Shown in pieces: positions 56,834 through 64,000 of a stretch of DNA of 64,000 nucleotides; the first letter of the stretch is position 1, and each line of letters begins with the position of its first letter. The notes beneath the pieces are model-generated. The model saw nothing but the letters and a program-made list of their open reading frames with translations. It was not told the origin of the DNA and did not search any database. The stretch covers positions 69,332 through 133,331 of the forward strand of contig LXYH01000034.1 of assembly GCA_001650895.1 (NCBI GenBank). Reading direction: 5' to 3'. The position numbers and the translations under genes are program-made. The stretch comes from Rhodobacteraceae bacterium EhC02 (lineage in GTDB: Bacteria; Pseudomonadota; Alphaproteobacteria; Rhodobacterales; Rhodobacteraceae).

Positions 56834-57462
56834 AACCGCACCTCGAGCACCGGCACGTTCGGGACCTGTCCTGCCTTGAAGCTGGCGACGCTGGTGGCGA
56901 TCCGGTCGGTGTCGAAACGCACCGGCACGTCGAATTCGAAACCCGCCGTCACCTCCAGCCCGGCGGTCGGGGCCTCGATCAGGGTGACAAGACCGGTGGT
57001 GATGTCGACGGTGTAATCGACCCCTTCATAAAGGCGCGTCCCCTCGATCCCCAGAACGACGGTGCCAAGCACGGGCTTGACGATGGGGCGCGCGTAGTCC
57101 TGATCGCCCGACCGGTAGGTCTTGATCAGCTGGAACACGCGGGTCTGCCCGTCGGCGCGGGCGATGACCTGGTCATCCGGCCCCGGTGTCCCCGAAGGCA
57201 GACAGGAGCGGAAATCGGCCCAGTCCTTCCAGCGAAAGCCGAACATCTGCGCGCGGCGCGCTTCGAAAAAGGCGATCAGCCGCGCCACGTCATCCAGCGA
57301 GCGCAGCCCCAGCCCCGCGTCATAGCGGCGGCGCGAATGCGCCCATGGGGTGTTACGCTCTTCGTGGCCATTGGCCAGGGTGACGATCTCGGTGCGCCGT
57401 TCCGGCCCGCCAAGCGAGCCGAAGCTGAGGCTTGCGGGAAAGCGCACTTCATGAAAGCTCAT
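56830..57462 (-). CDS. GTA distal tail protein g12 (DUF2460)
   Basis: A 210-residue DUF2460 protein. The start MSFHEVRFPASLSFGSLGGPERRTEIVTLANGHEERN and the RYDAGLGLRSLDDVARLIAFFEARRAQMFGFRWKDWADF segment are the family core, resembling a phage distal tail/Dit protein. It should form the ring joining the tail tube to the baseplate hub. It overlaps g13 by four bases and lies 18 bases downstream of g11. Confidence 0.93.
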   Translation of the reverse strand: MSFHEVRFPASLSFGSLGGPERRTEIVTLANGHEERNTPWAHSRRRYDAGLGLRSLDDVARLIAFFEARRAQMFGFRWKDWADFRSCLPSGTPGPDDQVIARADGQTRVFQLIKTYRSGDQDYARPIVKPVLGTVVLGIEGTRLYEGVDYTVDITTGLVTLIEAPTAGLEVTAGFEFDVPVRFDTDRIATSVASFKAGQVPNVPVLEVRL

Positions 57463-57480
57463 GGCGTTGTCCTTTGTTGC

Positions 57481-58143
57481 TTAGCGGTTGCGCTGGCCCT
57501 GCCCCAGAATGCGACCCATCTGCGCCGCGATCTGGGATTGCGAGCGTTGAAAGCCCTCGACATCGGGTGTCTGGATATTGATCACCACGTTGACGGGCGC
57601 GCCGCCCCCGCCGCCGCGCACCCCCAGTTTGCCATCGGGCCCACGCGCAAGCGGCATGATGGCTTCCGGCCCCGCCTCGCCCATCAGGCCCAGCCCCCCG
57701 CGCATCGGGAACATGGCTGGTCCCGACACGATGCCGCCATTGGCAAAGGGCATCACGCGCCCCTGCGCGAAACTGCCCCCCTGGGCAAAGGGCAGTGCCC
57801 CCCCGACCAGCGCGCCGACCCCCTTGGACAGCAGGCCGCCGAAATGTTCGGTCACGGGACGCAGTGCGGATTGATAGGTCGTGTTGACCATGGTCTTCGC
57901 CACCGTCTGCAGCGCATCCGACAGCTTCATGCCGTCAAAGGCCACCCCGTCGAAGGCGCGCCGCAGCCCACCGCTGAACCCACGTTCCAGCGTTGTCAGG
58001 TCGCGGCCGGTATCGGCCAGCGCCCGGCGCATGCGCTGCAATTCCCCGTCGAAGGCCCCGGCCATGCCGGTTGCAGCCCCGAGAGAGGCATCAAGTGCGG
58101 TGACCTTTTCCGCAAACGCCTCGATCCTGTCCGTCTCAGTCAT
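57481..58143 (-). CDS. GTA tape measure protein g11
   Basis: A 220-residue tape measure protein. Its N-terminal two-thirds are helical (MAGAFDGELQRMRRALADTGRDLTTLERGF...MKLSDALQTVAKTMVNTTYQSALRP), and the C-terminal third is glycine-rich (GGGIVSGPAMFPMRGGLGLMGEAGPEAIMPLARG), typical of the phage tape measure C-terminus. RcGTA has a comparably short tape measure, matching its short tail. It overlaps g10.1 by eight bases. Confidence 0.92.
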   Translation of the reverse strand: MTETDRIEAFAEKVTALDASLGAATGMAGAFDGELQRMRRALADTGRDLTTLERGFSGGLRRAFDGVAFDGMKLSDALQTVAKTMVNTTYQSALRPVTEHFGGLLSKGVGALVGGALPFAQGGSFAQGRVMPFANGGIVSGPAMFPMRGGLGLMGEAGPEAIMPLARGPDGKLGVRGGGGGAPVNVVINIQTPDVEGFQRSQSQIAAQMGRILGQGQRNR

Positions 58144-58339
58144 CGGCCTGTCCTTTCATTCTGTCAGGAAAGGCCTGCATCAGCCGATCCAGACCACCGC
58201 GCCCCATCGGCGACGTGCCCGCCCCCTGCCCCAGCATCAGCGCCAGTTCCGCCGGGGTCAGAGCCCAGAAGGCAGCGGGCGTCAGCCTGAGGCTGCGCAG
58301 CCCCGCCTGCATCAGGGCGGGCCAGTTGAACCCGTTCAT
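58136..58339 (-). CDS. GTA tail assembly chaperone g10.1
   Basis: A 67-residue protein (MNGFNWPALMQAGLRSLRLTP, with the FWALTPAELALMLGQ segment) of the rcc01693-type. In the GTA and in phages, this position between tail tube and tape measure holds the tape measure chaperones. It overlaps g10 by four bases and g11 by eight. The assignment rests on length, position and the LTP.E...M pattern. Confidence 0.85.
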   Translation of the reverse strand: MNGFNWPALMQAGLRSLRLTPAAFWALTPAELALMLGQGAGTSPMGRGGLDRLMQAFPDRMKGQADD

Positions 58340-58665
58340 GTGGTCCCCCCCTCACCGGGCAGGCTGAAGGCGCGGACCAGCAGCACGGCGGCAGTGCGCG
58401 CCGCCGCCAATGGCCCGCCTTCGATCTCGGCGCTCAGAAGGTCGGCGGCGGTCCCACGCCAGCCGCCCCCGCGCAGGCCCGCCACGATCAGGGCCAGAAC
58501 ATCGCCGCTTGAAAAGCCGCCGCTCTCGAAGCGTGCCACGAGATCGACAAGCGAGGCATCGCCCAGTCCGGCCTCAAGCTCGGCCAGGGCACCAAGGGTC
58601 AGTTTCAGCACATGGGTCTGACCGTCGATCACCAGATCAACCTCGCCCGTCCAGGGATTGGCCAT
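58336..58665 (-). CDS. GTA family protein g10 (tail assembly chaperone)
   Basis: A 109-residue protein of the GTA tail assembly chaperone family. MANPWTGEVDLVIDGQTHVLKLTLGALAELEAGLGDASLVDLVARF is the conserved core. The start at 58665 lies one base after the g9 stop; extra in-frame residues upstream lie in g9 and are not coding. It should load the tape measure protein during tail assembly together with g10.1. Confidence 0.9.
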   Translation of the reverse strand: MANPWTGEVDLVIDGQTHVLKLTLGALAELEAGLGDASLVDLVARFESGGFSSGDVLALIVAGLRGGGWRGTAADLLSAEIEGGPLAAARTAAVLLVRAFSLPGEGGTT

Positions 58666-58666
58666 G

Positions 58667-59080
58667 TCAGAGCGCCGTGAAGACCAGCGCACCGGCCGAG
58701 GCCAATGCCACCTCGTAGGTCGCCTCGCCATTGTGGCTGCCGGCATAGTCGATGCCGGTCAGCTGAAACGCGCCCTCGACAATACCGAAATCCGGGATCA
58801 CCACCTGGAAGGCAGGGGTTTCACCGTCAAAGAAGATCTGGCGCGCGCGTTCGTCGCTGGCCGCGTCGCGAAACACGCCCGATCCGCTGATCGCGGCGGA
58901 TTTGACCCCGGCGCCGCCCAGCAGTTCACGCCAGCCCCCCTGGCTTTCCAGGCTGGTCACATCCACGCTTTCCGCGTTGAAGCTGACGCGGGTGGCGCGC
59001 AGTCCCGCCAGTGTTTCGAACTGACCATCGCCGGTCAGATCCACCTTGATCAAAAGATCCTTGCCGTTCTGGGCACCCAT
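58667..59080 (-). CDS. GTA major tail tube protein g9
   Basis: A 137-residue TP901-1-type major tail protein. MGAQNGKDLLIKVDLTGDGQFETLAGLRATRVSFNAESVDVTSLESQGGWRELLGGAGVKSAAISGSGVF is the typical beta-rich core. It polymerises around the tape measure to form the tail tube. It starts 26 bases downstream of the g8 start-side stop and is followed by g10 after one base. Confidence 0.94.
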   Translation of the reverse strand: MGAQNGKDLLIKVDLTGDGQFETLAGLRATRVSFNAESVDVTSLESQGGWRELLGGAGVKSAAISGSGVFRDAASDERARQIFFDGETPAFQVVIPDFGIVEGAFQLTGIDYAGSHNGEATYEVALASAGALVFTAL

Positions 59081-59105
59081 GGCGACCCCTCCGTTGATTG
59101 AGATT

Positions 59106-59516
59106 TCAGATGTCGTCGAGCCGCGCGCGGAATGTCAGCTCGATCCGGCGCCGTTGTCCCGACCCCTCGCGGCGGGCGTTGGCGCGCAGAAAATGCAGGC
59201 TGACAAGCCGCCCCCGGTCCAGCGCCAGATCAGGGTCCAGCAGCACATCGCAGACCGCTGCCGCCACCTGCTTGGCCTGCTGGAACCCCGCGACATCGGT
59301 CATGACCGTCAGGACAATGTCATGCTCGGCCCCGCGCGCGGTCTGGTCGGAGCGGTCGCGCGCAGCTTCTGGGCCCAGCAGCAGGTATAGCGGCGGCACA
59401 GGCCCTGCCGGCAGCGCGTCATAGATCGCCCCATCCAGAAGTGCCGCAAGCGTGGGGGCGGCTGACAGATGGGCAAAGAGGGCCGCCTGAAGTGCGGCCG
59501 CGGCGGCATAGCTCAT
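59106..59516 (-). CDS. GTA tail terminator g8 (DUF3168)
   Basis: A 136-residue DUF3168 protein. The N-terminal helix MSYAAAAALQAALFAHLSAAPTLAALLDGAIYD and the beta-rich remainder (HDIVLTVMTDVAGFQQAKQVAAAVCDVL) match the family, the tail terminator that caps the tube and joins it to the head. The start at 59516 overlaps g7 by four bases (ATGA). A much longer upstream in-frame stretch overlaps g7 and g6 and is not coding. Confidence 0.93.
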   Translation of the reverse strand: MSYAAAAALQAALFAHLSAAPTLAALLDGAIYDALPAGPVPPLYLLLGPEAARDRSDQTARGAEHDIVLTVMTDVAGFQQAKQVAAAVCDVLLDPDLALDRGRLVSLHFLRANARREGSGQRRRIELTFRARLDDI

Positions 59517-59851
59517 GGGGCCACCTCTTCCTGGGTGAAACAGGTCAGGTAGCGGCCCGTCGGATCGCTGTCGCTGACGGCAAGGATGGTGAAGATGCGC
59601 GCGCCCTCGCGCAGGCGCTGATCGGGGCGCGGCCGCATGGCCGATCCCTGGGGGGCCGCGCGCAGCACCATGCGCTGCGCGTTGCGCGACAGCGTCTGTC
59701 CACCTTGCGTGACCTCGCGGCCCGGCATGGCCTTCACCTCGACCCAGACCTCGCCCAGCGTCACCCAGGTCTCGACAAAGCCGCCCGCCCCGTCCGGGCT
59801 GCGCGCGGGCTGTTCCAGCGCCATGCGGCGGCGCAGATGGACCCCGGTCAT
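59513..59851 (-). CDS. GTA head-tail adaptor g7
   Basis: A 112-residue head-tail joining protein of the phage gp10/HK97 stopper type. MTGVHLRRRMALEQPARSPDGAGGFVETWVTLGEVWVEVKAMPGREV is the conserved first half. The start at 59851 overlaps the g6 stop by four bases, and g8 begins inside its end. It should close the neck between portal and tail. Confidence 0.9.
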   Translation of the reverse strand: MTGVHLRRRMALEQPARSPDGAGGFVETWVTLGEVWVEVKAMPGREVTQGGQTLSRNAQRMVLRAAPQGSAMRPRPDQRLREGARIFTILAVSDSDPTGRYLTCFTQEEVAP

Positions 59852-60462
59852 GCCCGTCCCCCGATACCCGGCACACCCATGGACAGGCGCAGGCTGCGAT
59901 AACGCTCGATCAGGCTGGTCACGCCGAAGGGCATGCACCCGCTGCCAAGCCCGGTGTCCTGCCGGTATTCGTAGAAATGCGCCGCCAGCAACAGAACCGC
60001 CTGGGCCAGATCGGCGGGCAAGCCCGGCCAGTCGTCCGACAGCCCCGCGCGGAACCGCAACAGGACATGGCCGCCCTGCGGAATGGCTGGCAAGACGCCG
60101 CCCGCCGCCCGCAGACAGGGGCGCTGCATGTCATGTTCCAGACGCCAGCGCGCGACAGGCACCGGGCTTTCGACACCCTGTGCATCGCGCAGCACTACCG
60201 CAGTCACTTCGGTCACCGGGGCCAGGGGCAGCGGCTGACCCGCCGGATCGGCCCAGCGGGTCAGTTCCAGAACGAAACCGCGCTCCAGCAGCACCTTGCC
60301 GATCCGCGCCTCGATCGCAGCCATCGCCGCACGCAGGAACCCCTCCAGCAGTGGGTCCTGCAGGTTGTCCTCGGCAAAGCCGGTGCCCAGATGCAGATGC
60401 GCCTTGAACGTGGCCAGCGGCAGCCCTGCGGAAGGCAGCGTCGTTTCTTCCGTCAACATCAT
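59848..60462 (-). CDS. GTA head-tail connector g6
   Basis: A 204-residue gp6-like head-tail connector. The start MMLTEETTLPSAGLPLATFKAHLHLGTGFAEDN and the helical middle AAMAAIEARIGKVLL match the family. It begins at 60462 with GGAG eight bases upstream; another 24 in-frame codons upstream cover the g5-g6 gap and are excluded. It is the first gene after the capsid gene, separated from it by a hairpin. Confidence 0.9.
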   Translation of the reverse strand: MMLTEETTLPSAGLPLATFKAHLHLGTGFAEDNLQDPLLEGFLRAAMAAIEARIGKVLLERGFVLELTRWADPAGQPLPLAPVTEVTAVVLRDAQGVESPVPVARWRLEHDMQRPCLRAAGGVLPAIPQGGHVLLRFRAGLSDDWPGLPADLAQAVLLLAAHFYEYRQDTGLGSGCMPFGVTSLIERYRSLRLSMGVPGIGGRA

Positions 60463-60535
60463 GGAAAATCTCCAGTTCTCGCAACCTGCGTTGGTCCGCA
60501 CCCGTCCTCGGACCACCGGGACCCGGACGCGCATG

Positions 60536-60559
60536 GGAAGGCCGGAGATCCGGCCTTCC
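60536..60559 (-). terminator. Strong hairpin between capsid gene g5 and g6
   Basis: GGAAGGCCGG-AGAT-CCGGCCTTCC is a perfect ten-base-pair stem with a four-base loop, 11 bases after the capsid gene stop on the minus strand. No T run follows, so it is more likely a partial terminator, processing site or 3' stabiliser than a complete stop. It lies in the only large gap (108 bases) of the visible GTA block. Confidence 0.6.
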
Positions 60560-60570
60560 GGTCACAGGGA

Positions 60571-61776
60571 TCAGGCGACGGCGAAGCGCAGCAGCTTGAT
60601 AGCGGCGAAATCGCTGACATCGCCGCCGACACGCTTGGTGGCGTAGAACAGCACATGCGGCTTGGCGCTGAAGGGATCGCGCAGGACCCGCAGATCGGGA
60701 CGTTCGGCGATGGTGTAGCCTGCCGCGAAATCACCAAAGGCGATGGCATGGGCGCCGCTGGCGATGTCGGGCATGTCCTCGGCGATCAGCACGGGGTACC
60801 CCAGCAGCCGCGCGGGTTCGGCGGCGGCCAGACCGTCCGACCACAGGAAGCGCCCGTCGTTGTCCTTCATCTTTCGCACGGCACCCGCAGTTTTCGAATT
60901 CATCACGAAGACCGCGCCCGCGCGATATTGCGCCCCCAGGGCATAGACCAGATCGACGATGGCATCCGCCCCGTCAAAGGCACCATCGGCCCCGGTGGGC
61001 ACGGTCCCAAGGTTGCCCCAGGCCCAGACATCGTTGTCCACCGTGGCATGGGTCAGGAAGCCGCGCGGCTTGTCGATGCCATTGCCACTGACGAAGGCCG
61101 CAGCCTCGGCGCGGGCGAAACGGTCGGCGATGCGGCCCGCCAGCCAGCCTTCAAGGTCAAAGGCGCTGTCATCCAGCAGGCGCTGACTGGCCTTGGGCAG
61201 GGCGCTGAGTTCATGCAGCGGGATGGTGATGCGGTCGATCACCGGCGTGCCGGTTTCCGCCGTGCTGCCGGTCTCGGTGGCCCAGCCATGGCCGATGTCG
61301 GAATGATCGACCAGCACATCATAGGACGTGGCCTCGACCTGAACCACATTGGCGATCGCCCGCAGCGACGCGCCCGCGTGCAGAACGGACTGGATGCGGC
61401 CCGCGGTTTCGGGATCGACAAGATAGCCGCCGTCGCCCGCAACAGCACTCGACATGGCCTTTCCTTCAAGGGTCAGGCCGCGCAGCGCATCATCGTCGCC
61501 ATTGCGCAGATAGGCGGCGAAGGCCTTTTGATGCGGGGCCTCGCCCTCGGCATGGCGGGACAGGATGGGGCGGGCACCGGTATGGGCCTGCATGGTCCGG
61601 GATTTTTGATCAAGCATGGTCAGTCGCTCTTCCTGCTGTTGAAGCCTTGTGTGAATTTCGGCCCGAAAGCCCCTAAGATCGCTCATGAATTCCGTAACTG
61701 CGGATTTCAGACCGGCGGTAGGAGACAGGTCGTTGGACAGACCTTCCCCGGTCCGAGACATCTTCTCGGTCGTCAT
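60571..61776 (-). CDS. GTA major capsid protein g5 (HK97 fold)
   Basis: A 401-residue HK97-type major capsid protein. The N-terminal part (residues 10-70) is a charged coiled delta domain that the protease removes; the capsid core starts near MQAHTGARPILSRHAEGEAPHQKAF and includes GGYLVDPETAGRI, FVSGNGIDKPRGFLTH and the P-domain segment LLGYPVLIAEDMPDIASGAHAIAFGDF. I start at 61776 (MTTEKMSR), preceded by AAGGA; an ATG nine bases earlier is also in frame. It is the main structural gene of the GTA head. Confidence 0.96.
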   Translation of the reverse strand: MTTEKMSRTGEGLSNDLSPTAGLKSAVTEFMSDLRGFRAEIHTRLQQQEERLTMLDQKSRTMQAHTGARPILSRHAEGEAPHQKAFAAYLRNGDDDALRGLTLEGKAMSSAVAGDGGYLVDPETAGRIQSVLHAGASLRAIANVVQVEATSYDVLVDHSDIGHGWATETGSTAETGTPVIDRITIPLHELSALPKASQRLLDDSAFDLEGWLAGRIADRFARAEAAAFVSGNGIDKPRGFLTHATVDNDVWAWGNLGTVPTGADGAFDGADAIVDLVYALGAQYRAGAVFVMNSKTAGAVRKMKDNDGRFLWSDGLAAAEPARLLGYPVLIAEDMPDIASGAHAIAFGDFAAGYTIAERPDLRVLRDPFSAKPHVLFYATKRVGGDVSDFAAIKLLRFAVA

Positions 61777-61814
61777 CGTTTTCATCCTTCTGTTGTTGCC
61801 CGAGCCCGGCCCGA

Positions 61815-62387
61815 TCAGCCTTGTGCCAGGATCTGTCGCCCCTCGCGGAACAGGGTTGCAAGATCGCGCAGCCCCGCATCATTCAGCCCGTCGGCCTTGG
61901 CCGCCACGCGCGCCGAAGGCAGCATGGGAAAGGTCACGACAGAGACTTCCCACAGGTCCAGTTCTGTCAGCAACCTGTGCCCCTCTGCGGTCTTTGTCGC
62001 CCGGATCGTGCGATAACCGATCGACAGGCCCTCGATAGCACCGGCCGCGATCAGCGCCGCCGCCTCGCGGCCGCGCGCGACACCATCCAGCAGACGGCCC
62101 TTGACCCGCAGACCCCGCGCATCCTCGGTCACCTCGTCCCAGAGGCCGATGGGCTGCGCCGGATCATGCTGCCACAGCATCCGCACGCGCCGCCCTTCCG
62201 CCGCCATCGCCTTGAGAGAGGCCGCGTAAGCCCCGCGCGCCACAACATCACCGCCCTGATCAGGCGCATCGAACAGGCTGGCATAGCCCTCGATCACCTG
62301 GTCGGTGCCCTCGGTGGTCAGCCGCAACCCGATGCCGGGCTGGCAGAACTTGCGCTCCAGTTCCATATCCATCAATCGTCCTTTCAT
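61815..62387 (-). CDS. GTA prohead protease g4 (HK97/S78 family)
   Basis: A 190-residue prohead protease that matures the head by cutting the capsid protein delta domain. The catalytic histidine lies in MLWQHDPAQPIGLWDEV and the catalytic serine in IEGLSIGYRTI. I use the start at 62387, whose ATGA overlap with the g3.5 stop matches the operon pattern; an ATG 15 bases later, with AAAGGA in front, is equally possible. It precedes g5 by 38 bases. Confidence 0.93.
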   Translation of the reverse strand: MKGRLMDMELERKFCQPGIGLRLTTEGTDQVIEGYASLFDAPDQGGDVVARGAYAASLKAMAAEGRRVRMLWQHDPAQPIGLWDEVTEDARGLRVKGRLLDGVARGREAAALIAAGAIEGLSIGYRTIRATKTAEGHRLLTELDLWEVSVVTFPMLPSARVAAKADGLNDAGLRDLATLFREGRQILAQG

Positions 62388-62650
62388 GGCGGGCCCGCCA
62401 AGGGGGCCGCTGTCATTATCGACTGGAACGCCTCTGCCAGGATCACGGCCACAACGCCGTAAACCGTCAGCCACAGCCGTTTTTCCAGCTTGTCGATCAA
62501 GGCTTCGAGTTTCTCGGCGCGCCGGTTCAGCCCTTCGACATGCAGGTTCGAGACCCGCTCGTGGGCCTCCAGCCGCAGCGCGGGGGCGCAATCGAAGGCT
62601 TCGAAACCATAACGCCCCGGATCGCGGTGGCCCGCGCGCGGATCGCTCAT
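62384..62650 (-). CDS. GTA head formation protein g3.5 (rcc01685-like)
   Basis: An 88-residue protein. A short charged N-terminus is followed by a helical ALRLEAHERVSNLHVEGLNRRAEKLEALIDKLEKR stretch and one hydrophobic segment (LWLTVYGVVAVILAEAF) near the C-terminus. The position between portal and protease, and the layout, match the small g3.5 of RcGTA, needed for head formation. It overlaps both neighbours by four bases. Confidence 0.8.
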   Translation of the reverse strand: MSDPRAGHRDPGRYGFEAFDCAPALRLEAHERVSNLHVEGLNRRAEKLEALIDKLEKRLWLTVYGVVAVILAEAFQSIMTAAPLAGPP

Positions 62651-63852
62651 TCCGCAGCCTCCTGCCCGTCAGGCCCGGCCAGCGAAAGCACGGGAAGCCC
62701 AAGCAGCGCCCGCTTTTCCGCATCGGTCAGAAAAGTTGCATCGGCCACGCGGCGCCATTGCAGGTCTCGCTCGGCCGCAAGGGCGGGCACCTGGTCCAGA
62801 TCGGGGTGCAGATCCAGCGCCTCGCCGGTGAAGCGCGACAGCCATTCGGCAAGGGCAGCCACAACGCGCGTGGCCATCGGCAACACCGTCAGGCGATAGA
62901 GCGCGCGGTTGGCTTCCTGGTAGTTGGCGAAGGTCGCGTCACCCGGAATGCCCAGCAGCATGGGCGGCACGCCGAAGGCCAGCGCGATCTCGCGCGCGGC
63001 ACTTTCCTTGGTCTGCTGAAATTCCATGTCCGAGGGCGAAAAACCCATCGGTTTCCAATCAAGACCACCCTCCAGCAGCATGGGCCGACCCGCGTTGCGC
63101 GCGCCCTGGTGGTGGCTTTCCATCTCGGACACCAGCCGGTCGTATTGATCCGCACTCAGGCTGCCCTGCCCTTCGGCACCACGATAGACGATCGCCCCCG
63201 ATGGCCGCGCGGCATTGTCCAGCAGCGCCTTGGACCAGCGGCTGGCGGCATTGTGCACGTCCACCGCCTGCGCCGCTGCCTGCAAGGGCGAAAAGCCATA
63301 GTGATCGTCCTGCGGGTGAAAGCTTTTGATATGGCAGATCGGGGCCAGTGACGTGCTGACATCGAAACGATGCTTGCGTCCGCCAACGTTGTAATCATAG
63401 GCCACCGGCCAGCCATCGGGGCCGGGGATCAGGCTCATGCGGTCCGAGCGCAGCACATGCAGTTCGGCAAGCGCCCCCGCATCCGTCGTGACCAGCTCCA
63501 GATAGCCATTGCCGGTCAGCAGCAGTTGCGCATAAAGCGCCTCGAGCAATTCGGCGCGACCCTGCGCGGGATTGGGATTGCCCAGCAGGGCCAAGACGGG
63601 GTGCGCCTCGAAACGGCGCCCCGCCCCTTGCAGCACCAGCGGCAAGGCCGCTGCCGCCTCGGATAGCAGCTTGACACAGCGAAATCCCACCGGATTGCCG
63701 GTATAGCCCGTCCGTGTCAGCGATACGGTGTCGCGCGGGCTCCAGGCGACGCGGCCCGCGCCCTGAAAGGCCAGCACGGGACCTGCGGCGCTGGCCTTCA
63801 GCTCGGGCGCTGCCTGATCCGCGCCACCGCGTTTGAGGAATTGAAAAACCAT
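62647..63852 (-). CDS. GTA portal protein g3
   Basis: A 401-residue phage portal protein of the HK97 type. Segments DTVSLTRTGYTGNPVGFRCVKLLSEAAAALPLVL, LYAQLLLTGNGYLELVT and AREIALAFGVPPMLLGIPGDATFANYQEANRALYRLTVLPMA are conserved portal motifs. Twelve copies should form the ring through which the terminase packs DNA. The start at 63852 has GGGAG six bases upstream. The gap before it (63853-63983) holds only a small hairpin. Confidence 0.94.
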   Translation of the reverse strand: MVFQFLKRGGADQAAPELKASAAGPVLAFQGAGRVAWSPRDTVSLTRTGYTGNPVGFRCVKLLSEAAAALPLVLQGAGRRFEAHPVLALLGNPNPAQGRAELLEALYAQLLLTGNGYLELVTTDAGALAELHVLRSDRMSLIPGPDGWPVAYDYNVGGRKHRFDVSTSLAPICHIKSFHPQDDHYGFSPLQAAAQAVDVHNAASRWSKALLDNAARPSGAIVYRGAEGQGSLSADQYDRLVSEMESHHQGARNAGRPMLLEGGLDWKPMGFSPSDMEFQQTKESAAREIALAFGVPPMLLGIPGDATFANYQEANRALYRLTVLPMATRVVAALAEWLSRFTGEALDLHPDLDQVPALAAERDLQWRRVADATFLTDAEKRALLGLPVLSLAGPDGQEAAE

Positions 63853-63983
63853 GACCTGCTCCCTGATCCTGCCGCTGTTCGCGCCGGATCGGATCGCCCC
63901 CGCCAACGCCGCCTTCGGCGTGCCGGCAGGGGTTGTCCGACCTGATGTGCAGACAATCTGACGAAAAGCTTAACAATTCCGGA

Positions 63984-64000
63984 TCAGAGCGCGCGCACCT
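63984..64000 (-). CDS. Possible C-terminal end of the GTA large terminase g2 (partial)
   Basis: The last 17 bases, read on the minus strand, give VRAL followed by TGA. In RcGTA-like clusters the terminase gene g2 lies directly upstream of g3, so this may be its end, cut by the window edge. Four residues cannot prove it; another frame ends in TAA at 63970-63972. Confidence 0.3.

Noticed and set aside
51580-63852. A prophage rather than a gene transfer agent
   Set aside because: Order, sizes and the small g3.5/g10.1 genes match RcGTA, cysE follows at the conserved edge, and no integrase, repressor, replication or attachment site is seen in the window.

Overview
The window is GC-rich, densely packed chromosomal DNA from an alphaproteobacterium, almost certainly a member of the Rhodobacterales (Rhodobacter/Roseobacter relatives). 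The evidence is the gene content and order: an RcGTA-type gene transfer agent cluster ending at cysE; a pyruvate dehydrogenase operon with a lipoylated E1-beta and an ftsB gene just upstream; a zapA/coiled-coil pair divergent from transketolase; a DUF5930-like M23 peptidase overlapping a bactofilin; and an alphaproteobacterial LexA box (GTTC-N7-GTTC on the coding strand) before uvrA. No tRNA, rRNA, CRISPR array, insertion sequence or plasmid function was seen. The first 39 bases are an uninterrupted C run, which looks like a contig end or sequencing artefact.

Layout. 0-9 kb: OsmC, BolA and monothiol glutaredoxin, ZapA with a coiled-coil partner, transketolase, a DUF808 membrane protein, GAPDH, a 47-residue membrane peptide, an alpha/beta hydrolase, CoaD and a CBS-pair protein. 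9-16 kb: valine/methylmalonate semialdehyde catabolism (LysR regulator, mmsA, isobutyryl-CoA-type acyl-CoA dehydrogenase, 3-hydroxyisobutyryl-CoA hydrolase-type crotonase, mmsB), then a Crp/Fnr-like regulator and small membrane and secreted proteins. 16-26 kb: patatin, uvrA, a rhodanese, a methyltransferase, lpdA, DUF924, an MFS transporter and queA. 26-39 kb: a giant AsmA/YhdP-like protein, Bcp peroxiredoxin, a DUF455 ferritin-like protein, the M23 peptidase and bactofilin, YaeQ, an HNH nuclease, an esterase, an AlkA-like glycosylase, cobA, a second MFS transporter and an NDUFAF6-like phytoene synthase homologue. 39-51 kb: cimA, cysS, an aminotransferase, two cyclophilins, pgk, ftsB, pdhA-pdhB-pdhC and cysE. 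51-64 kb: gene transfer agent genes in the order g15 to g3, read on the minus strand; the last bases may be the end of the terminase gene g2.

How it fits together. The window carries much of lower glycolysis and acetyl-CoA supply (tkt, gap, pgk, pdhABC, lpdA). A near-identical palindrome (TAGTTTRACGYTAAACTA) stands just before the ribosome binding sites of both lpdA and pdhA, 24 kb apart, which suggests that E3 and E1/E2 are controlled by one regulator; gap has its own pair of LacI-like inverted sites. The mms genes make a valine degradation block under a divergent LysR regulator. The GTA block encodes portal, prohead protease, capsid, connectors, tail tube, chaperones, tape measure, distal tail, hub, peptidase and fibre/host-specificity protein, with no frameshift seen, so it looks intact as far as the window shows.

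No wholly new multigene system is evident. The observations most worth a second look are regulatory or architectural: the shared PDH/LPD palindrome; a perfect ATTC-N8-GAAT site (the reported form of the sulfide-sensor SqrR site) before the rhodanese; a small GTA-adjacent reading frame that runs in frame into cysE without a stop; a hairpin plus conserved 22-base tail found after both cysS and pgk; and a strong hairpin after the GTA capsid gene.
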